Source: Corynebacterium sp. P4-C1
GTDB lineage: Bacteria; Actinomycetota; Actinomycetes; Mycobacteriales; Mycobacteriaceae
Direction: 5' to 3'
DNA length: 64,000 nt
Assembly (NCBI RefSeq): GCF_030503595.1
Contig: NZ_CP129966.1
Span: 558,001 to 622,000 of the forward strand
Shown here: positions 1 through 8,474 of the stretch, piece after piece
Position numbering within the stretch: the stretch's first letter is position 1
Layout: each line of letters begins with the position of its first letter
Notes under the pieces: model-generated
Databases searched by the model: none
What the model saw: only the letters and a program-made list of their open reading frames with translations
Told to the model about the DNA's origin: nothing
Program-made: the position numbers and the translations under genes

Positions 1-784
1 GCAGCAGCGCGCGCTTCATCCAGAACGGCGTCGGCGCGGCCGGGTCGATGCCTTCCACCTTCCGCACGCCGAAGCGCACGGCTTTCGTCGATTCCTCAAC
101 CGTCACGGGCAGAACGTCGCCTGTTGGCTCCGGCACGGCAGACAGATCGACACCGCTTATCGACGCATCCTCCGCCACGTCCTTGTACTCCAGCCCGAAG
201 GCGGAGGCCACTTCCCTGCCGAGCCCGCGCGCCGAGAGCGCGTAGCCGCGGTCGGGAGTGACGTTGACCTCGAAAACAGTGTCGTCGAAGCCGCCGAGCA
301 CCTCGCGCGCGTCCTGGCCCGGCTCGCCCGCACCCTCCGGCAGGACGATGATGCCGTCGCTCTTGGTCGTGAGGCCGAGCTCCGCCTCGGAGGCCATCAT
401 GCCGTTGGAAATATGGTCGTACGTTTTGCGCGCGGAGATCTCGAACCCGCCCGGCAGCACTGCGCCCGGCAGGGAGACGACGACGAGATCGTTCAGTGCG
501 AAGTTGCGGGCGCCGCAGATAATCCCCTGCAGCTCGCCCGTGCCGTTGGCGTCGCCGACGTTGACCTGGCAGTAGCGGATCGGCTTCTTGAACCCGGTAA
601 GCTCCTCGATCTCCTCGACTCGCCCCACGACGAGCGGACCGGTGACCTCCGGCAGCGGCTCGTAGCCCTCCGTTTCGAAGCCGACGCGCACAAAACCGGC
701 GTCGAGCTCCTCTGGGCTCACCGACCAGCCGGGGTTACCGGCGTTGTTCAGCAGGGACGTCAACCACTTCTGGGAAATAAGCAT
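1..784 (-). CDS. pheT: phenylalanyl-tRNA synthetase beta subunit (partial, C-terminus off window)
   Basis: The first 261 codons of PheT, the large subunit of the (alpha-beta)2 enzyme that charges tRNA-Phe. The N-terminus MLISQKWLTSLL is typical, and the segment around residues 45-160 holds the EMAP/B2-type tRNA-binding fold with the motif IICGARNF. It starts at ATG 784, with AGGAGA about 8 nt upstream, 26 nt after the pheS stop, so the two genes are one operon. The reading frame is still open at base 1, so the editing and B5/B8 domains lie outside the window. One copy of the window-wide 10-mer GTCGATAAGC sits at 155-164 and forces a rare ATA codon here. Confidence 0.95.
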   Translation of the reverse strand, partial: MLISQKWLTSLLNNAGNPGWSVSPEELDAGFVRVGFETEGYEPLPEVTGPLVVGRVEEIEELTGFKKPIRYCQVNVGDANGTGELQGIICGARNFALNDLVVVSLPGAVLPGGFEISARKTYDHISNGMMASEAELGLTTKSDGIIVLPEGAGEPGQDAREVLGGFDDTVFEVNVTPDRGYALSARGLGREVASAFGLEYKDVAEDASISGVDLSAVPEPTGDVLPVTVEESTKAVRFGVRKVEGIDPAAPTPFWMKRALL

Positions 785-810
785 TCTGTTTCTCCTAAGA
801 CCTTCCCTAT

Positions 811-1998
<1,188 letters not shown>

Positions 1999-2104
1999 TC
2001 AATAGGGGTGCCACCACAGAAATGTTTTTTACAGTGCTCTTGCCGGTATCCCACGAGGGACAAGACATCCCCGGCTCCGCCCAGTACAGAGAAGGACATT
2101 GAAA

Positions 2105-3148
2105 TTGGGCACCCGTGAAAACAACACAGTGAATGGCGTCAATGAAGTTCCGAGAACTTTCGAGGGCCGCGTACTGCCAAACCAAGCAGAGGATCCCGAA
2201 GACCAAGGTCTGATCTTCGACATCGCCACTATTGAAAACCGCTTGTCACGGCGCAAACTGTTGAGTATCTTCGGCCTAGGCGCCGGATCAGTCGCCCTTG
2301 CGGCGTGCGCCCCGGGCGAAGAGAACACCGCATCCTTGACTACGACCTCCCCGACAAGTACGTCGTCTGCTTCTCCCACCAGTACAGCTGAAAACCTCAC
2401 TGAGATGAACAGCGAAACGGCCGGGCCATATCCGGGCGACGGCTCCAACGGGCCAGACGTTCTAGAGAAGGTCGGTGTTGAGCGCAGCGATATCCGCGGC
2501 TCAATCGGCGGCGGCGCAACCGCAAGTGGTGTACCGCTGAAGTTGCGGATGAACATCGTCGACATGGTCAACAACAACTCCCCGATGGTGGGTGCCGCTG
2601 TCTATATTTGGCATTGCGACGCTGCCGGCCGCTACTCCATGTATTCATCCGGCCTGGAAGACGAAACGTACCTGCGTGGTGTCCAAGTCACCGGCGATGA
2701 CGGATACGTAGAGTTCACGACCATCGTTCCGGGGTGCTACGAAGGTCGCTGGCCTCATATCCACTTCGAGGTGTTCCCCTCAGTGGACGATATCGCCGAC
2801 AGCACGAACGCGATTCTCACTTCGCAGATCGCTATTCCGGAAGAGGTCTGCGACGCGGTGTACGAAACTGACAACTACACCGACTCCGGAACGCCCTATT
2901 CCCGAATCACGCTGGAGACCGACAATATCTTCAGCGACGGCTGGGAACAGCAAACCCCTGCGGTATCCGGAGATGTCCGGTCTGGTTACAACGCGACCAT
3001 CGATGTCCCCATCGACACCACGACACCGAATTCCGGCGGCGCTGCACCCGGCATGGGCGGTGGACCCGGTGGACCCGGTGGCCCCGGTGGCCCGGCAGGA
3101 TCTGGTGGTGCCGCGCCGAGTGGTGCCCCCGTCCCGCCGAGTGCCTAA
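2105..3148 (+). CDS. Tat-type intradiol dioxygenase-like lipoprotein
   Basis: A 347-aa protein of the intradiol ring-cleavage dioxygenase family (non-haem Fe(III), protocatechuate/catechol type). Visible family signatures are VYIWHCDAAGRYS (about 167-178) and PGCYEGRWPHIHFEV (about 209-223); Tyr212, His218 and His220 are likely iron ligands, with the second Tyr near 177. A twin-arginine segment SRRKLLSIFGLGAG ends in a lipobox Cys at about 68, so it is probably exported folded and membrane-anchored. Odd points are about 48 residues before the twin arginines and a Gly/Pro-rich tail made of GGP repeats. TTG 2105 is chosen because GAAGGA lies 8 nt upstream; TTG 2099 would leave 2 nt. The substrate is unknown. 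Confidence 0.82.
   Translation: MGTRENNTVNGVNEVPRTFEGRVLPNQAEDPEDQGLIFDIATIENRLSRRKLLSIFGLGAGSVALAACAPGEENTASLTTTSPTSTSSASPTSTAENLTEMNSETAGPYPGDGSNGPDVLEKVGVERSDIRGSIGGGATASGVPLKLRMNIVDMVNNNSPMVGAAVYIWHCDAAGRYSMYSSGLEDETYLRGVQVTGDDGYVEFTTIVPGCYEGRWPHIHFEVFPSVDDIADSTNAILTSQIAIPEEVCDAVYETDNYTDSGTPYSRITLETDNIFSDGWEQQTPAVSGDVRSGYNATIDVPIDTTTPNSGGAAPGMGGGPGGPGGPGGPAGSGGAAPSGAPVPPSA
3058..3096 (+). repeat. GGTGGNCCC tandem repeat in the dioxygenase tail
   Basis: Four tandem 9-bp units of the form GGTGGACCC/GGTGGCCCC encode Gly-Gly-Pro repeats in the C-terminal tail of the dioxygenase-like lipoprotein. Such units can change number by slippage. Confidence 0.75.
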
Positions 3149-3957
3149 TCCTCTGCGAGCGCCTTCGCCGACTCCCACAAACAGATCGACGCCGCAGTGG
3201 ACAGATTCAGCGATTCGGCGGAGCCGGTGATCGGGATGGAGACAGTGTGGTCGGCAGCTTCCAGCACACCCTCGGGCAGTCCGCGGGCTTCGTTGCCGAA
3301 CAGCCACGCGGTGGGCTGGTCCAAGGCACCACCGGGAGCTGCCAAGTCGAGCTCGCCGTGCATGGTGGTGGCGAACGTCGATAAGCCTGCTGCTCTCAGC
3401 TGCCCGAGCGCCCCCTTGATGTCGCGCTCTCGGGCGACCGGGACGTGGAACAGCGAGCCAGCGGATGAGCGCACGACCTTCGGGGATTCCGGGTCGACGG
3501 TGTCGCCGGCGAAGACGACTGCATCGGCACCAAGCGCGTCGACGAGGCGAATAATCGTTCCGGCATTGCCCGGATCATTCGTCTCCACGCACACCGCGAC
3601 CAGCTTCGGGCGCCCCTTCAAAATCGCGCCCAGCGTCCACGTCACCGGCCTGCACACCGCGAAGATACCGGTCGTGTGCACTGTGTCCGTCAGCGATTGC
3701 GCCGCCTTGTCCGTGATCGCATGCGTGAACACGTCCATATAGCCCGCCGCGGTCACAATATCCGCGAAGCGGTCAGTCGCAGCCTCCGTCACGAACAGGT
3801 CCGTCGCCGCGCCCGTCGCCACAGCCGCCTCAACGGAGTTCTCCCCTTCCGCCAAGAAAGCTTTCGCTTTACGACGCCCCGCCGCACGGTTCAACTTCGC
3901 CGCGTTGACCACCCGCGGAGTGCGTTCAGTGAAAGGCTGGGAGAAATCGAGACTCAT
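3145..3957 (-). CDS. SpoU/TrmH-family RNA 2'-O-methyltransferase
   Basis: A 270-aa SPOUT methyltransferase that would 2'-O-methylate rRNA or tRNA using S-adenosylmethionine. The N-terminus (RKAKAFLAEGENSVEAA) is the substrate-binding L30e-like domain. The C-terminal knot holds VCVETNDPGNAGTIIRLVDA (motif 1), WLFGNEARGLP (motif 2) and SIPITGSAESLNLSTAASIC (motif 3), all intact. I start at ATG 3957 (MSLDFSQPF), the usual family start; an upstream start at 3990 is open but unlikely. The stop overlaps the convergent dioxygenase stop by 4 bp. One GTCGATAAGC copy (3377-3386) uses a rare TTA codon. Confidence 0.9.
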   Translation of the reverse strand: MSLDFSQPFTERTPRVVNAAKLNRAAGRRKAKAFLAEGENSVEAAVATGAATDLFVTEAATDRFADIVTAAGYMDVFTHAITDKAAQSLTDTVHTTGIFAVCRPVTWTLGAILKGRPKLVAVCVETNDPGNAGTIIRLVDALGADAVVFAGDTVDPESPKVVRSSAGSLFHVPVARERDIKGALGQLRAAGLSTFATTMHGELDLAAPGGALDQPTAWLFGNEARGLPEGVLEAADHTVSIPITGSAESLNLSTAASICLWESAKALAED

Positions 3958-3995
3958 AGTGACACAGCCTATAAGCGCCAAAGCAGGCACGCTAT

Positions 3996-4001
3996 TACGC
4001 T
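3996..4001 (+). promoter_or_regulatory. -10 box of a leaderless histidine kinase gene
   Basis: TACGCT followed by 6 nt and then the GTG start at 4008. With transcription starting about 7 nt after the -10 box, the mRNA would begin at the start codon. No Shine-Dalgarno sequence is seen in front of 4008, which fits. Confidence 0.5.
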
Positions 4002-4007
4002 AACCGT

Positions 4008-5174
4008 GTGACATCGTTACGCCAGTGGATCAAGGCGTTCCCCGAAGCCCCGGTTCCGCCCCGGTGGTTCGCCGCGGGGAGCGCCCTTGTCGTGTGCGCG
4101 GTCAGCGTCGTTGTGGGGCTACTCGCCGCTGGCATCCCCGATAGTACGATCGCAACCACTCTTCGTTTCGTCGTGCCCATCGTCGCAGTTTGCGCGCTGT
4201 TGAGTCCCCTTCCGTCGGCCTTCGCCTTCGCGGTATTACTCCAGATTGTGGCGACCCGCCCCGAGCTGGAAAGCCCCGTCGTCTTCTTCGGAACGCTGGC
4301 TGTTGTGACGAATCTCGCGCTTTGTTTGCGTCCGGCGATAAGCGCACTCTGCGCTTTCTCACTGTGGTACCTCGCGTTAACACAGGTCGTCGCTGGCGAA
4401 TTAATCCCGGATGACCCGGAGCCAAGTGCGATACTCGGCGTATTCATCATCCTCGTTTGGACTGGCGCACTCGCCATCCGCGAGACGTTGGTAATCAGAA
4501 GAAGAGAATCGGAGAGATTTCAGCAGCAAATCGAAGACGAACGGGAGCGTGCAGTGAGAGCGCTGCACGGATCCGTGGCGGCTTCACTCACGTCTGTCGT
4601 TCTTCGCAGCGAATCCATGGCAATGAACGCGCCCGAAAAAACGCGCCGGGAATCACTGCTCATCGCAGAAGATGCGCGACGCGCTATGCGCGAGGTCCGC
4701 GAACTTATCCACTTCATGAAAACTAGCGACAAATCAGACTTCGCCTTAGACAATTTTCAAGGGCCGACAGAATTGCTCAATGACCTGATCACCATCATCG
4801 GGAAGATTCGTAGCCATGGATTCACCGTCGTCGAGTCCGGAATTAATGAGACAGTGTTGTCAGGCATCCAAATGCGGCACGGTTACGCGGTGACCCGAGA
4901 GCTTAAAACGAACATCCTCAAGTACGCTGACCAGTCTGAACCCATCATCGTAGCTGCGGTTCGCGACGAAGACTCTGTGACTATCGCGATTCAGAACACC
5001 ATCGCCACAAGCTCCCCTGACCTGAATATGACCACCGAAATTGGACTCAACGACGCGATGAGTCTGGTCAAAAGCGACGGAGGAACCTTGACTTTCACCA
5101 AGGCCGAATCCACCTGGCGAACCGAACTAGCGTTTCCGCTCGCAAAACTGGACCAACGGAATGCACGAAAGTAG
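4008..5174 (+). CDS. membrane sensor histidine kinase (HisKA_3, NarL-type partner)
   Basis: A 388-aa sensor kinase. Five or six hydrophobic segments fill residues 20-163 with almost no extracytoplasmic domain, as in kinases that sense membrane-associated or small peptide signals. The dimerization helix ERERAVRALHGSVAAS holds the likely phospho-acceptor His187. The ATPase domain (about 270-380) has an N-box-like RELKTNILKYA and a GLNDAMSLVKSDGGTL G2-like stretch, but the classical DxGxG G1 box is not recognisable, so the domain is degenerate or divergent. GTG 4008 suits a leaderless mRNA. The cognate regulator is almost surely the LuxR-type protein at 5593. Base composition is visibly less GC-rich than the flanks. 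Confidence 0.88.
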   Translation: MTSLRQWIKAFPEAPVPPRWFAAGSALVVCAVSVVVGLLAAGIPDSTIATTLRFVVPIVAVCALLSPLPSAFAFAVLLQIVATRPELESPVVFFGTLAVVTNLALCLRPAISALCAFSLWYLALTQVVAGELIPDDPEPSAILGVFIILVWTGALAIRETLVIRRRESERFQQQIEDERERAVRALHGSVAASLTSVVLRSESMAMNAPEKTRRESLLIAEDARRAMREVRELIHFMKTSDKSDFALDNFQGPTELLNDLITIIGKIRSHGFTVVESGINETVLSGIQMRHGYAVTRELKTNILKYADQSEPIIVAAVRDEDSVTIAIQNTIATSSPDLNMTTEIGLNDAMSLVKSDGGTLTFTKAESTWRTELAFPLAKLDQRNARK

Positions 5175-5205
5175 CTTTCCCCAGGCCACGTCAATCTACT
5201 TTCGT
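5165..5205. promoter_or_regulatory. 10-bp inverted repeat between the kinase and peptide genes
   Basis: ACGAAAGTAG (5165-5174, containing the kinase stop codon) and CTACTTTCGT (5196-5205) form a perfect 10-bp inverted repeat with a 21-nt spacer. There is no T-run directly after it, so a simple terminator is doubtful. The right arm extended by one base (TCTACTTTCGT) recurs at 6290-6300 in front of the secreted-protein gene. It could be an operator for the regulator encoded at 5593. Confidence 0.55.
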
Positions 5206-5325
5206 ACCGTCTTTCAAAAACGCTGCCCATAAACTTGTTCTCCGGTGACTGGAGATTCATAATCGTTGAAGCAACCAATATAAGCCTTATCCTCTGCGCC
5301 CCTGTCTTTCCCGAAAGGACAACCC

Positions 5326-5556
5326 GTGAAGAAAATCTCTGCCCTGAGCGCCACCATCCTTGCCGCCGCTGCCGTTACCGTTGCGCCGACCGCGAATGCA
5401 TCTACGGAAGCCCCGCTTTCGAACGCTGACACGCAAGCATCCGCCACAACGACGGCCGAAGACGATGCGGCCCCGACGCTGACTTTCTACACCGGCGCCA
5501 TGGGCGACATGCTCAATTGCGGAGGCACCATCGCTCAGCTTTGGTGCAAGAAATAA
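5326..5556 (+). CDS. small secreted two-cysteine peptide within a two-component locus
   Basis: A 76-aa precursor. Residues 1-26 form a clear Sec signal peptide (MKK, hydrophobic core, ANA cleavage motif near 25). A linker rich in Thr/Ala/Asp (about 27-50) leads to a compact C-terminus ending YTGAMGDMLNCGGTIAQLWC plus KK. Cys65 and Cys74 could close a ring of ten residues. The start GTG 5326 has GAAAGGAC with ideal spacing. It lies between the histidine kinase and its response regulator. I do not recognise the family. Position, size and the conserved-looking C-terminus suggest a signal peptide, an accessory protein sensed by the kinase, or a bacteriocin-like peptide; none of these can be proven here. 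Confidence 0.8.
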   Translation: MKKISALSATILAAAAVTVAPTANASTEAPLSNADTQASATTTAEDDAAPTLTFYTGAMGDMLNCGGTIAQLWCKK

Positions 5557-5592
5557 ACATCCCGCACTGACCAATTTCACGTTCAGGCACCC

Positions 5593-6261
5593 ATGACTAG
5601 CGGCACCAACCAGCACATCCGGGTTTTCTTGGTCGACGACGACCCGCTGGTGCGCGATGTGCTGAACCGCTACCTCACGTCGGCCGAAGACATTGACGTC
5701 GTCGGCACGGCCTCGAGCGGGCCGGAAGCCCTCGAGCTCATTGACCCGGCGGAGACAGATCTTGTCCTCTCGGACGTGTACATGCCGGAGATGGACGGGC
5801 CGACTCTCCTCGCGCACCTCAACGAACGCCCGGGCACACCGGCGTTCCTGGCGATCACCTCGCTGGAAAACGACAAGAAAATGCTGGATGTGCTGGCCCT
5901 TGGGGGGCGCGGCTACATCCTGAAGAGCCAGCCGCCCGAGGAGATCATCTTGTCCGTGCGCCAGGCTGTTACAGGCGGCACAGTTGTCTCCCCTACCGCG
6001 ATGACCAACCTGGTGCGCTACCTTTCCCCGTCTGAGAAGCCGGCTGCAGCAGCCATGCCACAGCGCACGTACCCCGAAGGGATCACCGACGGCGAGATCG
6101 ATGTACTGGAGCTCCTCTGCGAAGGGCTGAGCAACGCCGACATCGCCCGCCGGTTGAGCTATTCCGAATCCACGGTGAAGAAACACGTCTCGCGCCTTTT
6201 GACCCTCTACGGCGTTTCTTCGCGTTTGGATCTCGTCGTCACTGTCCTCAACGGAAAATAG
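5593..6261 (+). CDS. NarL/LuxR-family response regulator
   Basis: A 222-aa regulator. The receiver domain spans about 8-130 with acidic residues VDDD at 15-17, phospho-acceptor Asp61 in VLSDVYMPEMDG, and conserved Lys111 in YILKS. The C-terminal LuxR-type helix-turn-helix (about 158-215) contains GLSNADIARRLSYSESTVKK. It starts at ATG 5593, 36 nt after the small peptide gene with no terminator between, so it is probably co-transcribed with it. The likely partner is the kinase at 4008. Candidate targets are the peptide promoter and the secreted-protein promoter, which share an 11-bp motif. Confidence 0.93.
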   Translation: MTSGTNQHIRVFLVDDDPLVRDVLNRYLTSAEDIDVVGTASSGPEALELIDPAETDLVLSDVYMPEMDGPTLLAHLNERPGTPAFLAITSLENDKKMLDVLALGGRGYILKSQPPEEIILSVRQAVTGGTVVSPTAMTNLVRYLSPSEKPAAAAMPQRTYPEGITDGEIDVLELLCEGLSNADIARRLSYSESTVKKHVSRLLTLYGVSSRLDLVVTVLNGK

Positions 6262-6289
6262 TCGCGGTAGTCGGGTTGCTGACACGCTT

Positions 6290-6300
6290 TCTACTTTCGT
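6290..6300 (+). promoter_or_regulatory. TCTACTTTCGT motif shared with the peptide-gene upstream region
   Basis: The 11-mer TCTACTTTCGT here is identical to 5195-5205. It lies about 195 bp before the secreted-protein start, between the response-regulator stop and a possible promoter (TTGTTT near 6372, TAGGTT near 6409). It is a candidate response-regulator binding site. Confidence 0.4.
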
Positions 6301-6495
6301 TCCTTTTCACAGGTCGTTTCCCGGCGTCCATGCACGAACGTCCCTGACCTGCAAACTTAGGTGCCAAGAGGCTTGTTTTTCCTTGTTTTTCACCCCAAAT
6401 GGGCCCTAGGTTGAGTCTCATCAGCGTTCACAGCTGAGGATTCCTCCTCGGCGCGCGCTGCCGAAGTTTTCACCCCGAGAAAGGAACGACCTGCC

Positions 6496-7956
6496 ATGAC
6501 CCGCTACAGCCGCCGTGCCGCAGCAGCGGCGCTCGCCGCTCTGCTCACGGCGACCGCCGCCACCACCGGCACCGCCTCCGCACAGACTCTCGAGGAGTCC
6601 GCACCGGAGACCCCAGCCACCAACGACAAGTTGCCGATCATCCACACCTACCGCGGCAGCGACCACCTCAAGGCCAACATCTTGAACCCGCGCCCGGTGT
6701 GCAACTCCGCCGAGGACTTCCGCACCGTCGTGTACAAGGTGACCGACAACTTCCTGCCGGTGGGCACCATCTCCACCACCAACCTGTCTGACAAGGAGAT
6801 CCCGCTGCAGCAGGAGCTGTCCCGCACGCAGGAAATCTCCGCGAGCGTCAACGGCTCCAAGACAGAGACACTTGAGCTCGGTGGTCAAGCATCCAAGAAG
6901 GGAATGCAGGGCAACATCGGCTACTCCATCGCGAAGACCCTCGGCTGGGACGTCTCCGGATCTTTGAGCTGGACTGTCGGTCAGCAGATCGGCCCGTACA
7001 AGGTCCCGGCCGGCAACACCGGTGAGGCATCCTACGGCTTCCGCACCGTCACCATGACGGGCACGCAGCAGCACTGCAAGCCGAACGGCACGTGGGGCAC
7101 TCCGACCGCATGGGTGGCCAACATGCCGGTCAAGAACGAGGTCCGCGTCAAGAATTACTCCACGCCTGCTGATTCCTGGGCACCCAACAAGGGCGCGCAG
7201 GTCACCAAGCCGGTCGAGAACCCGAACCCGTCCTACAACGCAGACGTCGAGAAGCTCAACGAGGGCGAATCGCTTGACGACGTCAACAAGGTCGCAGACT
7301 CCGAGGCCGCCACCGTGACCAACAAGGAGATCGACCTCAACGCCCCGAAGGCCGACAGGGCTGAGGCGGACAACAAGATGGATGCCGCTGAGAAGAAGGA
7401 AGTCAAGACCGTCGAGGACTCGGCCGCTGCTGAGAACAAGGACGCGGACACAGACCCGTCCGAGAAGAAGTCCGACGGCGCGAAGCTCGACCTCGAGCCG
7501 TACTTCACCACCTCCGACGCCAAGGCTAAGGGCTACGCCGGCTCCGTCGCTCTGCGCGTCAAAAACAGCGGCACCGACCGCTACTGGGGCGAGTTCCCAG
7601 CGATCACCTTCCGCGTCGAGGTCCGCACCGAGGACGGCCCGGAGGGCGTCGACCGCCTGGTCACCACCACCAAGGCTAACGGCGCACACATCCGCGATCT
7701 GGGCTACAACCACGACAAGGGCGTGCGCACCTTCGAGGTCACCCTGTCCAACCCGGTCAATGCCGGTGACGATGTCCTCCTCGGCGCCTTCTCCTTCGGC
7801 GACGGCAACACCAAGGAAGGCCGCCTGACCAACTACATGACGGTCACCCAGACCGGCCGTCTCGAGGGAGACACCTCCACGGCTAACGACCAGAACGTCG
7901 ACTCCCGCAAGGCGACGCTCAACGACTTCGGCAAGCCGCACGACGGTCTGTTCTAA
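6496..7956 (+). CDS. secreted two-domain beta-rich protein, possible pore-forming type
   Basis: A 486-aa exported protein. The signal peptide occupies residues 1-29 (RR, Ala-rich core, ASA). The N-terminal domain (about 45-235) has long alternating polar/non-polar stretches such as EISASVNGSKTETLELGG and SIAKTLGWDVSGSLSWTVG, then VPAGNTGEASYGFRTVTMTG. This resembles the beta-hairpin segments of aerolysin/ETX-MTX2-like secreted actinobacterial proteins (inference from pattern only). A charged Lys/Glu/Asp/Ala linker (about 250-330) leads to a C-terminal beta domain (about 335-450) resembling an Ig-like fold. GAGAAAGGA precedes ATG 6496 with good spacing. It follows the two-component genes and probably is their output. 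Cys69 and Cys199 could pair. Confidence 0.8.
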   Translation: MTRYSRRAAAAALAALLTATAATTGTASAQTLEESAPETPATNDKLPIIHTYRGSDHLKANILNPRPVCNSAEDFRTVVYKVTDNFLPVGTISTTNLSDKEIPLQQELSRTQEISASVNGSKTETLELGGQASKKGMQGNIGYSIAKTLGWDVSGSLSWTVGQQIGPYKVPAGNTGEASYGFRTVTMTGTQQHCKPNGTWGTPTAWVANMPVKNEVRVKNYSTPADSWAPNKGAQVTKPVENPNPSYNADVEKLNEGESLDDVNKVADSEAATVTNKEIDLNAPKADRAEADNKMDAAEKKEVKTVEDSAAAENKDADTDPSEKKSDGAKLDLEPYFTTSDAKAKGYAGSVALRVKNSGTDRYWGEFPAITFRVEVRTEDGPEGVDRLVTTTKANGAHIRDLGYNHDKGVRTFEVTLSNPVNAGDDVLLGAFSFGDGNTKEGRLTNYMTVTQTGRLEGDTSTANDQNVDSRKATLNDFGKPHDGLF

Positions 7957-8009
7957 GCACCATCATCAAATGGATTTGCGGTGTAGATCCACGGGATAGC
8001 GCTACACAC

Positions 8010-8040
8010 CCCCGCTCACACTCGAACTGTGTGGGCGGGG
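8010..8040 (+). terminator. hairpin after the secreted-protein gene
   Basis: CCCCGCTCACAC pairs with GTGTGGGCGGGG (12 bp, one G-T pair) around a 7-nt loop. The T-run is weak, so it may act in both directions between the convergent genes ending at 7956 and 8061. Confidence 0.7.
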
Positions 8041-8060
8041 TTCCGCATTTCAACGACGAC

Positions 8061-8474
8061 CTAGCTTCTGTCTACCGGCGTCCTTTCGAGAATCTCGGCG
8101 ATCCCGACAGGAGGCACCACCGTCTTCTTCGCGTCCAAGTGCATGAGCTCGCCCACCGGCAAAGGCTTCCGCTTCTCGGATTGTTCAAACATCGAGCCCA
8201 GAAAACGGTTCCTCTCCTGCGCCTGAGGAGTGGAAAAGTCCAGACCGGAGAAGATGACCGGCTTGACTGCCCGCAATTCATTTTCCCGCACGCGCGTCAA
8301 TGAGGACACTCTTCCCGGCCGGACTTCGATATCGTGGGCGATCTGCACCTCGAACGGGAGCGCGTTCTCCAGGTCGAGAACAATCTGCTGTCGGCGGTAA
8401 ATTGCCTCCGCAAATGTCCGCATGTGAGGGTACGCATCAAGCCCGTTGAACGTTCCGCGCTGAGCTTGCTTCAC
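8061..8474 (-). CDS. hypothetical protein, translationally coupled to the upstream membrane protein
   Basis: A 137-aa cytoplasmic-looking protein of no family I recognise. It has a central stretch IVLDLENALPFEVQIAHDIE and no membrane segment. I start at GTG 8474, which overlaps the stop of the preceding gene (GTGA), rather than at the upstream ATG 8609. The upstream part would overlap the membrane protein in another frame and looks non-coding. The Shine-Dalgarno is poor, which fits translational coupling. The two genes may act together, or be one gene split by a frameshift; a clean GTGA overlap favours two genes. Confidence 0.6.
   Translation of the reverse strand: MKQAQRGTFNGLDAYPHMRTFAEAIYRRQQIVLDLENALPFEVQIAHDIEVRPGRVSSLTRVRENELRAVKPVIFSGLDFSTPQAQERNRFLGSMFEQSEKRKPLPVGELMHLDAKKTVVPPVGIAEILERTPVDRS

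Noticed and set aside
5165..5205. Inverted repeat after the kinase read as a simple terminator
   Set aside because: The 21-nt loop and lack of an adjoining T-run are poor for an intrinsic terminator, and one arm recurs upstream of another gene, so an operator is preferred.
6421..7941. 506-codon minus-strand frame opposite the secreted-protein gene
   Set aside because: Shadow of 6496-7956, which has a signal peptide, ribosome-binding site and coherent domains; the reverse frame has no recognisable features.
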